64,000 nt of DNA from Tremella fuciformis (GCA_032768795.1 CP136491.1:1612001-1676000); one strand, 5' to 3'; counted from the stretch's first letter, positions 1 to 11,657 are shown. The notes: a model not told the origin generated them from the sequence alone. Numbers and translations are program-made.

Positions 1-265
1 GCCTTGTATTGTCTCCGAGACTTGGTTGCGTTGTTCGTCACGAAAACCAGGCGCTTGCCTAGGTGTCAGGTGAAATTGCAGCTTTCTTCGAGGATAAGGA
101 CTTGCCTGCTGCTCGCAGCATCGCCAGTACCTGCTTCACGCCCTCCACGACCACCGGCCCGTGGTAGATCACACCATCACAATCGAGCAAGAAGGTGTCG
201 ACCGAGTCGACAAGCTCGCGATATTCGTCAGGTGTCTTGAGCACCTGGGGAGTAGAGCGTGTCAT
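1..265 (-). CDS. PHO13: PHO13-type HAD phosphatase (4-nitrophenylphosphatase / phosphoglycolate phosphatase), 5' part only
   Basis: The N-terminus of a haloacid-dehalogenase phosphatase that dephosphorylates small metabolites such as 2-phosphoglycolate in the cytosol. The ATG is at 265. Residues 27-36 read TFLLDCDGVI, the HAD motif I with the DxD nucleophile pair, followed by YHGPVVVEG as in p-nitrophenylphosphatases. After an intron at 105-59 the frame continues GKRLVFVTNNATKSR, the conserved second motif (TNN) of this family. The gene runs off the left edge, so the cap domain and the later HAD motifs are not seen. It is divergent from the gene at 474, with about 208 bp between them. The family call is firm; the exact substrate is inferred from homologues. 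Confidence 0.9.
59..105 (-). other. GC-AG intron in the PHO13-like gene
   Basis: The exon ends in AG and the intron starts GCAAGT, the standard consensus of the rare GC-AG class; it ends CACCTAG, with CTGAC just upstream as branch site. The length is 47 nt. Splicing here joins the codons for Ala-Ala-Gly-Lys-Arg-Leu-Val-Phe in frame; the nearby GTCC donor would shift the frame and destroy the TNN motif. Confidence 0.8.
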
Positions 266-473
266 TTTGAGTGGGCGGGCGTTCGCTGGGGGATCGATAT
301 GCGGTAGAGGCAGCTGTTACCAGCTTTCGGGTACCGCTGAGCTATGTGCTGCCGTGGACAATCGAGCGTAACCTCTCTACACGTGGTCATCTCCCGACAA
401 TGTCCCGAGCTGCTGAAGTCTGACGAAATCCTCGTCCATTTCGAACGCGAGCGTCACCTCGACCCAATACACC
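266..473. promoter_or_regulatory. Divergent promoter region between the PHO13-like gene and the hypothetical gene at 474
   Basis: A 208-bp spacer between two start codons on opposite strands. No clear TATA box or repeated element is visible; the shared promoter role is inferred only from gene orientation. Confidence 0.4.
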
Positions 474-1274
474 ATGACCACACCGAGTCAATTGCCCTCA
501 GCAGAGGCCCTAGCACTGTCCGCGGCGGCCTTCTCAGCCTCTATCGACGCCTGGATTCCCGCGGGCTGGGGCGCATCTTCGTCCAGCTCCAAGACGACCG
601 AGCTCACACTGAGCGGATTTGGCGGCGCCGACGACCGTCTGGGACTGGGCCATCCCCTCCTCGATCAGCTCAGCAAGCAACCAGCAACCTCGGGCCTGGG
701 AGCTCTGGGGAAGAAGCTCGCCAAGCGGCCGAAACGAGACGACGAAGCTGCACCGAGTGCACCCGACAATGAGAACGAGAGCGAGGAGGAGGAAAGCAGG
801 GCTCAGGCGTTCAAGAGCAAGAGTACGGGTCGAGGGAGGGGCATGGATATGCTCAGTCAGCGGAAGAAGAAGTTGAAAGGTGCAAATGGTACCGAACACC
901 CCGCTGTCGCATTCAGCAAGGCTGCGACAGCGACAGAGCGGTCCGAGCGTCCAGACGAAGAGAGAGCCCCGGAAGTGATCACAGCGGACGACGTGGAGCC
1001 GTTAATGAATGGTCCTTCCGCGCCGGCGAAGGAGGGAAATGTCGTCGAGGAGACTCAGGGAACCTTGGCATCAGATGAGAGGCGGGGAGGAGACGGAGAT
1101 GGAGACGATGGGGACGAGGAGGATGAGCACCCTCCAGACCACCCCGACGATCAAGCGAAGGGTACGAAGGACCAAAACGCCGGCACACTGAGCAAGACTC
1201 AACAGAGGCGGTTGAAGCGAAAAGCGGCCAAGCTCGCGAAAAAGGCCCGGGACGAGGCGAGTAAACGAAAATGA
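474..1274 (+). CDS. Hypothetical lysine/glutamate-rich protein, 266 aa
   Basis: A single-exon protein starting at the ATG after CACC. Residues 1-60 are the only ordered-looking part, with a hydrophobic segment containing SIDAWIPAGWG. The rest is low complexity: KKLAKRPKR near residue 85, an acidic run of E and S near 103, a KKKLKG patch near 133, a GDGD/EDE acidic tract near 210, and a strongly basic C-terminus ending QQRRLKRKAAKLAKKARDEASKRK in composition. Alternating acidic and basic tracts of this kind are usual in nuclear and nucleolar fungal proteins, so nuclear location is an inference. I do not recognise the family. Codon use is normal for the window and the frame is open throughout. 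Confidence 0.7.
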   Translation: MTTPSQLPSAEALALSAAAFSASIDAWIPAGWGASSSSSKTTELTLSGFGGADDRLGLGHPLLDQLSKQPATSGLGALGKKLAKRPKRDDEAAPSAPDNENESEEEESRAQAFKSKSTGRGRGMDMLSQRKKKLKGANGTEHPAVAFSKAATATERSERPDEERAPEVITADDVEPLMNGPSAPAKEGNVVEETQGTLASDERRGGDGDGDDGDEEDEHPPDHPDDQAKGTKDQNAGTLSKTQQRRLKRKAAKLAKKARDEASKRK

Positions 1275-1538
1275 TCGATTCATGTGCGACAATCACTACC
1301 TCAGTCCCGCCTGTTCGAGACTACCGAAAGCCGACATCATTCGTCGGTCGACCTCGGCCATCTTGGCAACCCGCACTTACAAGAGCCTCAGCTCTTCGTC
1401 CTAATTCGCACACTGTCTTCTGTTGTATGCCACGCTTGCATTGCTTCTGCCGTTTGATATGACAGCGAAAGCTCAAGACCCAAAATAACATTGATCGCTA
1501 AGGCTACAACAAATGAAACACAAGCGATTTAAGGGGCA

Positions 1539-4500
1539 TCAGTACAGCCCACGGCTGCCAGTTCTCGAATAACTTCTCGGACCGACGACCGGGTGCCTCA
1601 TATGTGCCCGAATCTCGTCTTCTTCCTCCAACTCGCTGGAGGTCGGCGCAAAACTGCTCGCCAGCCTGCCCAGAAGCCCAGTTGAGGAGTTTTGGAGAGA
1701 GGTCGGAGACGTGGCTCTACCAGTCGGGGAAGTCAACGGCCCATCTGAGCCCCGCGACTTTGTACGGGACATATTGATGGGCCTCGGAGGGGTCGGCGCA
1801 TTGAGTGCCACAGTAGGTATCTGCAAAGTTGATTGCTGTTCAGGTGTCGATTCCGGAGAGGAGTCGAGACCGTCGCCCTTGACATTTCCATCATCCACGG
1901 GCGTAGTGGCCGATGTATGCTCGAGGTCAGCGGGAGCTGCAGGTAGAGTTGGTGCGGCATAGCTCCACATCCGACTGGACAGCGCTGCGAGCATTCCCCT
2001 CTTCGCTGGGACAGAGGGCCCAGCGACATTCCGGGGCACAGGCGCAGTGAGGTCGACTTCTTTGGCTTGACTAACAAATGTCGATCGAATGCTCGAATCT
2101 GAGAGACCTCGGGGACGGAGCCGTCTATGTAGAACCGGCGAAGATGGTTGAGGGTTGTCGTCCGATTCCACGACGGAAACAGGCGCATCTGCTAGCTCGT
2201 CCACGGTCGTATCTATCACTGCGTCTACCATTGCTGACAGACGCTTGCGTTGCGACGGCGTGTCGCGCGGGTGACGGGAAGTCCGATCTGCAAAGTACTG
2301 CGAGCTGGCAATCCTTAGCGTTCCTTTACCGGTGGCCGGTGGCGGTCCTAGACCGAGAGAAGTCGGATGGCCGAGTACTTGCCATGCGCCGCCACCAGTA
2401 GGTGAGGGCTGACGCGGGTTCTGAGCCCCAGCAAAGATCCCTAGTAGCTCAGACCGATTGGCACGCGAAGGCGTGTGGCGCAACACCGGAGCACGCAAGG
2501 TCGAGGTAGCGTCAGAATCGACGATGTTGGCAGATACGGTAGGCGGATCTTGAGGTGTAGGTGACGGCGGCAAGGTGTCCATGACCTTGTTGGTCGACTG
2601 GAACAGAGAAGGTCGCTGAGACATAGACCGGGCAATCGCCGTACCAGCCTCAAATGATACGTGTGTGGCCGTTGCTGAGATCGATGCCGACAGTTTGGGC
2701 GCTGCTCGTACAGGTATGGGTGCCAGCAGACCATCCTTGACGTGACCATCGCCCTTCGTCGGTGTAGTCTGTTCACCCCCAGGCGTCACAAAGAGTTTCG
2801 TAATGGGCGCGGCGATCCAACTGAGACCGCCAGCAGGAGCCTTGACCGTCCCGTCTTCTCCTTCTCGCAGCGCCTTCCGATGCATTCTCTTTGCCAGCGA
2901 TGGGTCGACGGTGACGTCGTTCAGGACGGACTGCAGCTCGATCATGTCGATGAACATATCCTTCAGGAGCTTCAGGAGCAGGATCATGTCCTTTCGGGTC
3001 GTCTGCTGGCCTTCCAGCAGTCCGCGGAACTGGTGCCGAATCTGTCCGACCTCTGTGTGAAGGGCCTTCAGAGTAGTCTGGGACAAATGGCCGACATCGC
3101 CTGGGAGCCGGGCCGCCTTCAATCTCTTATTAAGAGTCGGGATGTCCGAGGAATGAAGCCGTGTTAACAGTTTGGTCATCGTGTCCAGCAGGGATCCCAG
3201 CGAAGTTCGACCATCATGCAGTGAAGATGTTTCCGATCGTTGTTCTACCGACGGCTGCGGCGAGATACGCTCGACGACACGGCGTATGTCCTGAGCTTCG
3301 AAACTCGTCTCCTCAGTTTGTACACCCTTCGAGCGTGAAAGCAGCATGAGAGTCCTTCGATGCACTCTCTTATCAAGATGTGAGCTGATGATAGCACTCT
3401 GGCTCGTCGGGGAGACAGCGTCAGGCATTGCTGGGCTGATCGGTCGTTCCGCAGACAGGTCTGCTAGAGTACCATGAATGGAGCCATAGTCGATGGATTC
3501 GCCGGGAGAAGCAGTTTGACGTCGTTGCAGAAGCAATGACCTTCGCTTGCGAGCAAGATCACTTTGTCTGAAGTACTCCGACGCGCCAGGAGAATCCGGC
3601 TCGACAAGTGTCGTGGAGGCGTCGATTTCGGATGGGGCATTCTCGGCGATGGGGTCCACACCTGTTGACTGCTGGTCAGGTCACATTCCGGTGCTCACTG
3701 TACCACTGACTGCGTAAGAGCGTCCCCTGGCGCCTATGCTCTGGCGCTTTGCAGATCTAGCTGTTGCAGCACCGACTGATCCACTGGAAGCCGGTGCTTT
3801 CACCTTGGGGACCCCATTGAGGACGTAGCCAATGCCTCCCGAAGGGCTACTTCTGAACATGGGCCTCGGGCTAGATCTTCCGCTCTGCGGGCTTGCGATC
3901 TGGTCTCTCTCAGACACGCCTACACTGCTGGCGTATTCCCCAATGTGACCTAGACCCAATCCCGGGGAAGATCGACCATCCGTGGAGAAGGAGCGGAAAG
4001 AAGGTGCGACGGAGCTGCGGCGATTCAGCTTCTCCCACGCTTCGGCCACTCCCTCGACTGATCCTGGACCGATACTGAGGCGCGAGAAGCCCGGCCGGTC
4101 CAAGTACTCCGACACCTGTGGGATGGAGCCTGTCCGAATATGATTTCTGGCGAATGTATGCGACATTTCAGAAGCAAGATCGCCGACCGAGTGCGGTGGT
4201 TCAGGGGAGACCCTTCGCGCAACCCCAATGACAGATCGCAAGTCGTCAATCTCGGTCCGATAAACATGATTCTCATCTCGGATCTCGGTGAGTGTATGCG
4301 ACAGCTCGGCGACATCATGTTTGAGTAACGCATTATTTGCCACCAGCTCCTCGAGTGCTCGCTGATATTCCGGTGTATCGCTTGGCCCATCAGCTCGAAA
4401 GGTCTCGGACAGCTCATTGTGCAAAGTCGACAGCCGGTCTCGCGCATTCGCCAGGAGATCGGACGCGTCCTTCGCCCGAGCTTCTTTGACATCCTCCACC

Positions 4501-5514
4501 TCCTTTTGCGCCAGGAAGAGTTGAGATTCCAGCTCCTCTATTGCGTTAGCGCTGTGTCTCTTGCGATGGGCTTCATGACCAACGTATCCGCGCCTCGGCT
4601 CTCTTCCTTCGCTTTGCCTCTTCTCGGCTCTGCTTGGCTTCTACGTCGCCGGCTTCTCGTGCTTCTTCATACCGCTTCTCTGCGTCCGCTAATCGTTCTT
4701 CCCACCCGGCGCCCGATGCCAGTTGGACAGACTGGCGACGGGTTTTGTCGCGAAAAGATGTAAGCTCTGCGCGAACGTGGGTCAGGGATTGTTGAGTGAG
4801 GGTTTGGGTGTGTAAGGATTGGGTGTATCGCTAGCGATGAGCTCAATGAACTGTTTGTCTGGTCGAGACATGGTCACCTTCTCCAGAATCTCCATCTTCT
4901 TGGACAGATCCGAGTATCTCTGTAAATGCGTATGATTGGCTTTTTCAAGGGTGTTCACGCGTCGGACGCTCTCAAGCAAGGCATTTCTCTTGGCCTCGAG
5001 CTTGCCGTCAGCATCAACAAGACGATTTGTAATGAGACGGGGGATGTCGCCCCCGAGAACACGGGTAAAGTGAGACAAGGATGTGAATGTGCCGTTTGCC
5101 TGACTCACCTGACGCTCATACCTCTCCACATCGCGCTGCTGCTTCTTCTCCAGGGCCTCGTATCTTTGCAAGAGCGCGTTACCGATTTCTGTACCTCAGA
5201 CAAGTCCGTACTGGCAGTGGCGCGAGCTGACCACCCGAGAGCTTGAGCTTGCCCTCCAGCCGCTCCCTATCCTGCGTAGTGCTGCACCCGCCAGCAGAGC
5301 CGCAGCAGCACTTGAATTCAATCTCGGCATCTTTGATCTCCCCAAGCTGAGCAGCCAGTCCCTCCAGAGTCTCAGCAGTTCTCAAAAACGTCGAGGCCGA
5401 TGGCGACCCGGGCAAGCTACTGGCATCGAGGGGTGAGGGTGGGAGGAGAACGTCTGTGCCATCGCTCGATGCGGATGTGGGTATCTGCAGCTGTGACGCA
5501 TCGTCATTGTCCAT
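1539..5514 (-). CDS. Large multi-exon coiled-coil protein with a Ser/Pro-rich C-terminal half, function unknown
   Basis: One gene on at least five exons. The start chosen is the first in-frame ATG (5514, MDNDDASQ). Introns I can place: about 5234/5231-5189; 4877-4831 (donor GTGACC, acceptor GCTAG); 4583-4538 (donor GTTGGT, branch CTAAC, acceptor AATAG); and a short one near 3703-3662 that removes an in-frame TGA. Exons 2 to 4 encode long heptad-like stretches, for example ALLQRYEALEKKQQRDVERYE and EERLADAEKRYEEAREAGDVE. The last exon (to 1539) has a helical region around residues TKLLTRLHSSDIPTLNKRLK, then a long disordered Ser/Pro/Thr-rich tail. The first exon holds a CCCGSAGGC cysteine cluster. 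The shape suggests a cytoskeletal or trafficking scaffold, but I cannot name a family. The position of the 3.7 kb intron is the least certain join. Confidence 0.7.
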
Positions 5515-6210
5515 GTCGTCCCTCGCCGGCGAATGGCGACCATGCGCGCTCGCGGGTACTGATGCTGTCGGATAGCAGAACGGTACGACAAAGCAAGCAA
5601 TGTTTATGGACTGACGAGAAGTGGTCACGTGCGCAACTCGGGTGGCGATTTCTTACCGAATTAGGAAATAGCGGCGGGTTTCATATTCGATGCCCAAGTT
5701 TAGTATGGCCCAAGAGTCAAGTGTCGCTTCACGCGCTCTACCTCTTCTTCATATTGAATCCCGAGCGCAGACGACGGCCACCACCGTGCCGAAGAGAGCA
5801 CGATACGGACCACGAGTACCCTGGAAGGATCAGTGGTGGAGTCCCGCTTCGCGAAGATTTCGTTTGAAACAAACTGGGCAGGGCTTCGGGAAGCTGACAA
5901 CAATCAGCAATGGCTCAGGGGGTGTAAGCGTTGGGGAGGGAAGGCTGAGTGTGAGGATGTATCCCTTCAGAAAAGCCCAGAACTTTCGACGGCCCTTCTG
6001 ATGCTGTTAGAGAGAGCGAGATGCGCTCCTTGCAAAGTCGAGCCTTCCGCTGAATAAGCGTCTGGGCATCTCTTCGAAGTGAGAGAAGCAAAATGCAGGA
6101 AAAAGGATGTGATCCTGTCCTGCAACTGATATAACGTAGGAGATTGGGTGGCGAGTGCTTGTTTGTGCAAGTGATCCGATAACTCCTCACGGATTCCCAG
6201 AACTATCAAT
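5515..6210. other. Intergenic region, about 700 bp, between the coiled-coil gene and array A
   Basis: Only short frames without convincing starts or splice patterns occur here. It lies upstream of both flanking genes, so it probably holds two divergent promoters. No repeats or RNA genes were seen. Confidence 0.4.
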
Positions 6211-7194
6211 ATGTATGGCAATCATGGCGTTGGGCAGACTGGTCGGTCTAAAGGTGAGGGTACTACGCCTCTCCGACAGATGTATGCGACTAGCTGATAG
6301 AGCTCATTGACAGGTTCGCGCCTTACCCGAGCTACGACCAGAGCTTCCGGGCTATCTTCAGAGCTTTTGACGCCCGAGTCTGAGACGGCTCGAAGATCAA
6401 TGCAAGCCAGAAGACCGCAAGCATCTGAATACTCTATCCAGCCTACTCATACGCCCACGGGTGTTGGAAAGACGGGGACAGACGCCAGTGGCCGAAAAGG
6501 AATGCCAAAGCTTCCGGACTGGGTTCGCGCGGCTACGACTCTGCAAGACGAGAGCGTGATTGCCGAGCTTGTCGCCAGCCCATCTTCCGTCAAGTCGGAC
6601 TATTATGATGCTTTAGTAAAGAAGGATTCGCATCTGATTGACTTTGGTGTGGTTCCTGCATGCGCAGTGCCTAAGATGAAGTGGAATGCAAATCGCATTG
6701 CGACAGATGAAATGGAGAAACTGTATTCATGGGAAGTCACACAAAGTCCTGTCACGGAAAAGTCTGACACGGAGCCTGACAAGGAAAATCGTGTCGAGCT
6801 AACGGTCATAAACCGAGTCAGCGGCCGAACCGTCCAAATGTCTCTCGACCGCAGCGAGATCAAATGCTTTGATCACCTTATCACTGGTGTCACAGACGCG
6901 GTGTTCACTCATACATACTCGAAAGGGACAATCAACGCCAAGGTCGTCAATTCTGTCATTAGGTCGGTTATGAGTGCTGTGGCTGAGACATTCGGACCTC
7001 TGCAGGTGGGTGCGCAGGTGGCGGATATAGCTACTTTTCTGCTGCTTGACAGCCAAGCATCTACTCAAGAAGTCTGGAAGGAACTTGGGCTTGATGAACT
7101 CCGGAAGCATCGCGCACCTCAGGCTTTGGAGGATTCGTCCGAAATGCGCCACAGGGCAACCGTGGTACCGTCAGTCAAGAAAGCCCGGCTTTGA
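6211..7194 (+). CDS. Array A member A1: divergent family protein, about 307 aa, one intron
   Basis: Exon 1 is 6211-6253 and exon 2 is 6314-7194. The 60-nt intron has donor GTGAGG and acceptor TTGACAG and joins Ser-Lys-Gly-Ser-Arg in frame; there is no in-frame ATG at the start of the long frame, so the upstream exon is needed. The N-terminal 75 residues are Ser/Thr/Arg-rich and lack the cysteine motif of its neighbours. The core carries LPDWVRAA, a Tyr-Ser-Trp-Glu-Val strand, then VINRVSGRTVQMSL, then a C-terminal helical part with VMSAVAETFGPLQV. It is the only intron-containing member of the array. The NRVSG turn and the following strand are closest to the genes at the far right of the window (array B), so A1 looks intermediate. 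Function unknown. Confidence 0.75.
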
Positions 7195-8019
7195 TAGCAG
7201 ATACTGTAGGTAAGTATGTTGATACGTATCTTCGTTGTGAGGATATTTATCCAACTTGAGTACTTCGAATATGCATCTGTCTTCGACAGTGTGGTCGCCG
7301 AACTTCCCAAATACAGTACCGTACAGCACATAGGTCTGCGAGAGGATTGTACCGCAATCTCGGGGTTTGAATGTTCACCGTAGTTGTTCACGAAACACTT
7401 CACGAGACAACAGACTGACGGTCCCGAACAATTTGCCTACATATCCCGATGTATGTCTTCCCCTTGTCATGCGCGTATGTATCATCCTCGACATGTACCC
7501 TTTCGCGCAATCATCCTTATGGCCTTTTTGGCGGCAGTCCGTGCGCAGGGATTTAGGACTACAGTAAAACTCACCGCCTCGCGAATCCAAGTCGCCGGGA
7601 GTGGTACACCACGACACTGCCGGCGGCGTACGGACGCGTTTCAGGCGCTCTTTGATGATAGCAATAAGCTTGTTCGTGAAGCTGATGTGGGACTCGCTCT
7701 TGAAGTCAAGGAATGTCCAGCAGTGTATCCACGCGCGGAGAGCTCCCTGTGCAGCCAATCATTACGGCTAATGCGCCATAGATGAAACAAGTGAAACTGC
7801 AATATGTCAGCATATGGTCTCGATTTTAAATAACCGCTTGTATTGAAAACCTTCCCTCAGTCTCCTCAGCGCCTTACGACCACCCAATTCTGCGAGTCAA
7901 CGGCTCGTCTCGTTAGAGCACGAGGTACTGTATATCTGCCTGTTTCCTCTCTCTCCGAGCCCTCTCATGTCTTTCAGGCCTCACGAGACTGATATCAAGC
8001 GCTGTGAGCAATTGCGACC
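7195..8019. other. Intergenic spacer A1-A2
   Basis: 825 bp without a supported gene. A TTAAATAACC element sits near 7827, about 190 bp before the A2 start codon; a similar TTAAATAACCCC occurs near 15702 in the spacer before A6. Whether it works as a TATA-like element is not shown. Confidence 0.35.
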
Positions 8020-8928
8020 ATGTCTAGCAGTCTTTTCGAGCACGAGAGCCAGGGAGATCAGTTTGTCCGAGCAGAGACCCCAGTCTCAGGTCTCACGTAT
8101 TGCAGTATAGGACCCGAATGCTTCTGTCACTCTTACCACCAGAGCAACACAGCCTACACGCCTGGGGATGATCGATTTAATTCTGGCGAAGTTCAGGGCG
8201 GTTTCCCTCGCCAGCCGTCTAGCACTTCTGCTTCGACCCTGGGAAATGTCGTGGAGTCACACGGCGCAAGCCCAATGCTAGGAAGCCTCAACACCGATCA
8301 TATTATGAGCAGGTCACGTACCCCTAGCGATCACCACGAGCGAGGCTCAGAGGGTGCATTGACAGATTTCTCCTTTCTAAGCAGCCCTCCCTGTCACGAT
8401 TCCCAGCCGAGCGGACTGACTCGACAGGAAGGCGGGATTCCTGATTCCTGTCTTACACCTCTCGTAGGAGAGGACGAGTATGTGGTCAGAAGCTGGATGC
8501 AAGCTGGAGACATTGTGATCTTTGACGAGATCATCCAAAGAATCTCTTCGCTCTCTGGAAAAGCCCACGCGGACCGCTACTGCTCCTTGGCAAACAAAGC
8601 GGTCAGACTCGGCCGTGAATTTCCCAGTGCCAACTTGAACGTGCCAGACCGAGTTGCGGATAGGGTTATAGATAATTTCCAGTGGACCAGGCCCGTTGGC
8701 CAGAGGAGGCGGCCCACACTGTTGAACAAACTGACAGGCTATTCTGGTACCCCACGTTCTTCCACGTCGGCTGGCACGATCTCAGAAACGCCTTCGGGTA
8801 TCTCAAAGCCCACTTCTGCACAACGGAAAGTGTCCAGGGCCGATAGCTTAGCAGCGGCTATCGCGAGAAGCTTCAAACCTCTCAGTATATCACCCCAGGC
8901 TGTACAATCCATTGCCTCGTGCCTCTGA
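8020..8928 (+). CDS. Array A member A2 (type I, YCSIGP cysteine motif), 302 aa
   Basis: An intronless frame from ATG 8020. The N-terminus has the motif YCSIGPECFC (Cys28, Cys34, Cys36), followed by QSNT, which is also found in A5. Residues 45-150 are Ser/Pro/Gly-rich and look disordered. The core starts near residue 155 (VVRSWMQAG), continues RYCSLANKAVRL (187-198), NVPDR (207-211), FQWTRP (220-225) and LLNKLTGY (234-241), and ends in a helix pair with SFKPLSIS. These elements recur in the same order in A4-A7. There is no signal peptide or membrane segment. Function unknown; the family is supported by internal paralogy, not by any known domain. Confidence 0.8.
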   Translation: MSSSLFEHESQGDQFVRAETPVSGLTYCSIGPECFCHSYHQSNTAYTPGDDRFNSGEVQGGFPRQPSSTSASTLGNVVESHGASPMLGSLNTDHIMSRSRTPSDHHERGSEGALTDFSFLSSPPCHDSQPSGLTRQEGGIPDSCLTPLVGEDEYVVRSWMQAGDIVIFDEIIQRISSLSGKAHADRYCSLANKAVRLGREFPSANLNVPDRVADRVIDNFQWTRPVGQRRRPTLLNKLTGYSGTPRSSTSAGTISETPSGISKPTSAQRKVSRADSLAAAIARSFKPLSISPQAVQSIASCL

Positions 8929-10273
8929 CCTTTATTGTCGTTATAATATTGCCGCTCCTGAAGCTCTGCAGCTTACATACAACGCTACTGCTGAGATGTG
9001 AATGATGTCAGCGTCCGTTCCCTCGTCCAGATTGGCTCCGCTTGTGAGAACATAGTCTACATGCGGTGCCCCTAGAAAGGTTGTAGACTGACACGAACTT
9101 CCTCGATAGAACACCAGTGGAGGAAAAGTCATGTATCAAACACGGACAAATGAAGTGGATGGCATGCTTTTGCGAGCATGCTCCCGTGCGACTTGGATGA
9201 CTGTTCTCAACCTCGCAAGATAGGACGTCCTCCTACCTTCTCAGCGTATAGAGTGGGGCGATTGCAGACTGGGCAACCGGGAGGGGTCTCGTTGCGCCCA
9301 TCAGTGCCTCACGATAATGCGATCCAACGAGACTCACTGTCACAATGCCCATATACTATCCACTGAGCTGTTCTTGGAAACTTGTCATACGGTCCAATGT
9401 CGTGCATCTGACTTTCTTTGATAGCTTTTACCTCACCCCCCCACCACGGTCTCTCTGGGGTCGGCGACCTCATGCATCGGAATGAAAGGCTCGCCGTCCT
9501 GTTCAAGGCTCTGCCGCGCGTACGCTCAATGCTCCATTTTTGCTTGATTGTCGTGTTGTCTCTATGATAGCATGACTGACCCTCCTGGGAGTCCCGCAAC
9601 ACTGCAATCGTTCAGTTCGAGGACCGCATGGGGGCTTCTGAACGCTGCCTCGCTGTGCAATCCTCGTCGAGTACTCAGAGCTCAAGTCTCTCGCTACTCA
9701 ACTTACTCTGTTACTCAACTTCCTGGTGTTATCGTGCGGCCACGGGCGTTTCCTCCCTCTCATCCCTGTATATGATCGGCTCGCTGCGTACTTCAAGGTT
9801 GGTCAATGTCCGCTATTTGTTTACAAACTTTCCCGTAACGGTCGGTCCTCCTCATACGATGGCGCACGGAGCATGACGCAAGTCTCCCCAAAATCTTCGA
9901 AATTTGCTCAAATCAGGATCTTCTTCCCTCTCCCCCCTCCAACCCCACCCTTTCCCTTTCACCACGACCATTCTCAAACACATCAACCCTCTCCCTCCCA
10001 TTGACATCCAAAAAAGCCATCTCCCCTGATTTCCTGGGTCTGACGGTCCAGACCAAGTCTACAGTCGGTGCACTGTTGTTCGTCTAGGCCACGCGTCATG
10101 AGAAGCATCTTAAGTCGCGATCTCGCAGGCGCACCTCACAGACACAAGCGTTGGGTTGAGTCACAGGCCGCTAGCGGTGCTTGACGACGAAGACTCTCCG
10201 TTGGGTGGCAAAAAGGCTCTAGTCGGCACTGTCTCAGCCTGTGCAGACCGACCATCCTGTTCTGGCATCGCCA
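8929..10273. other. Intergenic spacer A2-A3 with a small perfect hairpin
   Basis: About 1.3 kb without a supported gene. At 9162-9181 there is an inverted repeat, GCATGCT then a six-base loop then AGCATGC, about 240 bp past the A2 stop; it may be chance. A pyrimidine-rich run lies at about 9923-9975. Confidence 0.35.
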
Positions 10274-11155
10274 TGTCCGGCGCTCCTGAATATGAGGGAG
10301 TCTCTGGCTCCTGGCCATGGACGACCGGGTGCTACTTTGGATTTGACAGTTGCTATATCTGTCCTCCCGCCCGACTCAGCGAGCAGCAAAAGCTCGAGTC
10401 TGAGGGACCACCTTCCCCGTCCTCCATACCAGCGCCGTCGGACGTCGAGCTTGGAGTCGGCTCGTGCTCTGATGCAAAGCTGGAAGTCGAGGAAGAGCTA
10501 GTGGCAGATTTGAACGTCCAGACAGTAGCCGTAAGGTCTGACTCGAAGGACAAGAAAGAGACACCCAAGTTTAAAGAGCCCGATCGTTCAGCGGAGGGCG
10601 TGTTGATCCTGAGTTGGCTTGAGCGTGGAACAGTGCCGGTCTGAAATTTAGTCATGGAGGCGGTCACAGATGTCTCCTCGAAGGATCGCGCTTTTCGCTA
10701 CACCTCGTTGACCCAAAAACTTATCGGATTCAAGACGGAACACCCCCACATAGACCTTCGTGTGCCCGTCAGTGTCACATCCAAGGCAGACGAGTACTTT
10801 GAGTGGGGGCCCTGCTTCGAGCAGAAACTTCCCTTCCCTCCACAATACCTTGACGGGAAACCGAGGCTACCTTGCAAGGTATACTTTCAAGGCAAACAAG
10901 TGTGAAGGGATCGTGTGGGAGGTCGCTAAGAGGTGCTCAACGTCTATGGTCTGCTCCCTCACTCCCTACAAGGAAGGAGTTGCCAGTCTCGCAGCAAGGG
11001 TGTTACAGAGTTTTTATCCCCTTCAAGTACCGGGATCATGCCTGGAGACAATGGTGAGGGCTCTGCTGCCGTCCGCCCCGGCCAAGTACTCGACTGTAAA
11101 CTCCGAATATGGCAAGTTTTTCTTAGAGGGACCCCCACTGACAGGGCGGGATTGA
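10274..11155 (+). pseudogene. Array A member A3 (type II, CYFGF motif), disrupted
   Basis: A clear relative of A4 and A7 broken by at least one stop and two frame changes. The first part, from ATG 10274, has the motif CYFGFDSCYIC and a Ser/Pro/Glu-rich linker, then stops at about 10642. The homology resumes in the next frame from about 10654 (DLRVPVSVTS, then YFEWGPC) to a stop at about 10903. It continues back in the first frame with EGVASLAARVLQSFYPLQV, to be compared with AGVASLIHTVYQTFYPFDI in A4, and ends LLPSAPAKYS and FFLEGPP. The gaps between segments are too short for introns and lack donor/acceptor pairs. Sequencing error could explain one break but hardly all of them. Confidence 0.75.
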
Positions 11156-11657
11156 TCGCCGAGCATGCGGTATCAGATCTGGCGCACGCGGCTGCGCAAA
11201 CCTTGGGTGACTCTGAGCTCTGCATCGCATTGTATGATACATAACCAGGGGTGAGTCACGCCAGTCCCGCGAACTGTTTGCTACATGCACGCCTGTCACA
11301 CTGGTCAAGGATACTTTGCTCTGCGGAGTGATCAGTGCTCGGGAAATGCGCATTTACTTCAAACGGCCGTGATGTTGGATCCCAAAGGTCGGAAAACAAG
11401 ATTGCGTGTGAAAGCGAAGAAAGGCAAGCAATGATGCTGCACGTTGCATCTCGTAGGTCACAGAGCCTGAGAGGGGATCAAGACATGTTCGCATAAGCGC
11501 GTGTGACTCAGACTCTTATATGCCGGCTTGTACAAGGACGGACCCCGCGCGCTGCCACCGCTGCGGCCCTTAGTGTACAGTACGTTGTAGTCACCCAAGA
11601 ACCTGCTGGTAGACGCCCGAGTTTCACCCCGCTTTCTTTTCCGTTCCTCAATGTCAG

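Noticed and set aside
3659..3681. Two separate genes on either side of the 3.7 kb stop
   Set aside because: The downstream frame has no ATG start, and a donor and acceptor with a CTGAC branch site flank the stop, so one gene with an intron is the better reading.
5690..6001. Short frames between the coiled-coil gene and A1
   Set aside because: No family motif, no consistent splice sites and different frames on both strands of similar length.
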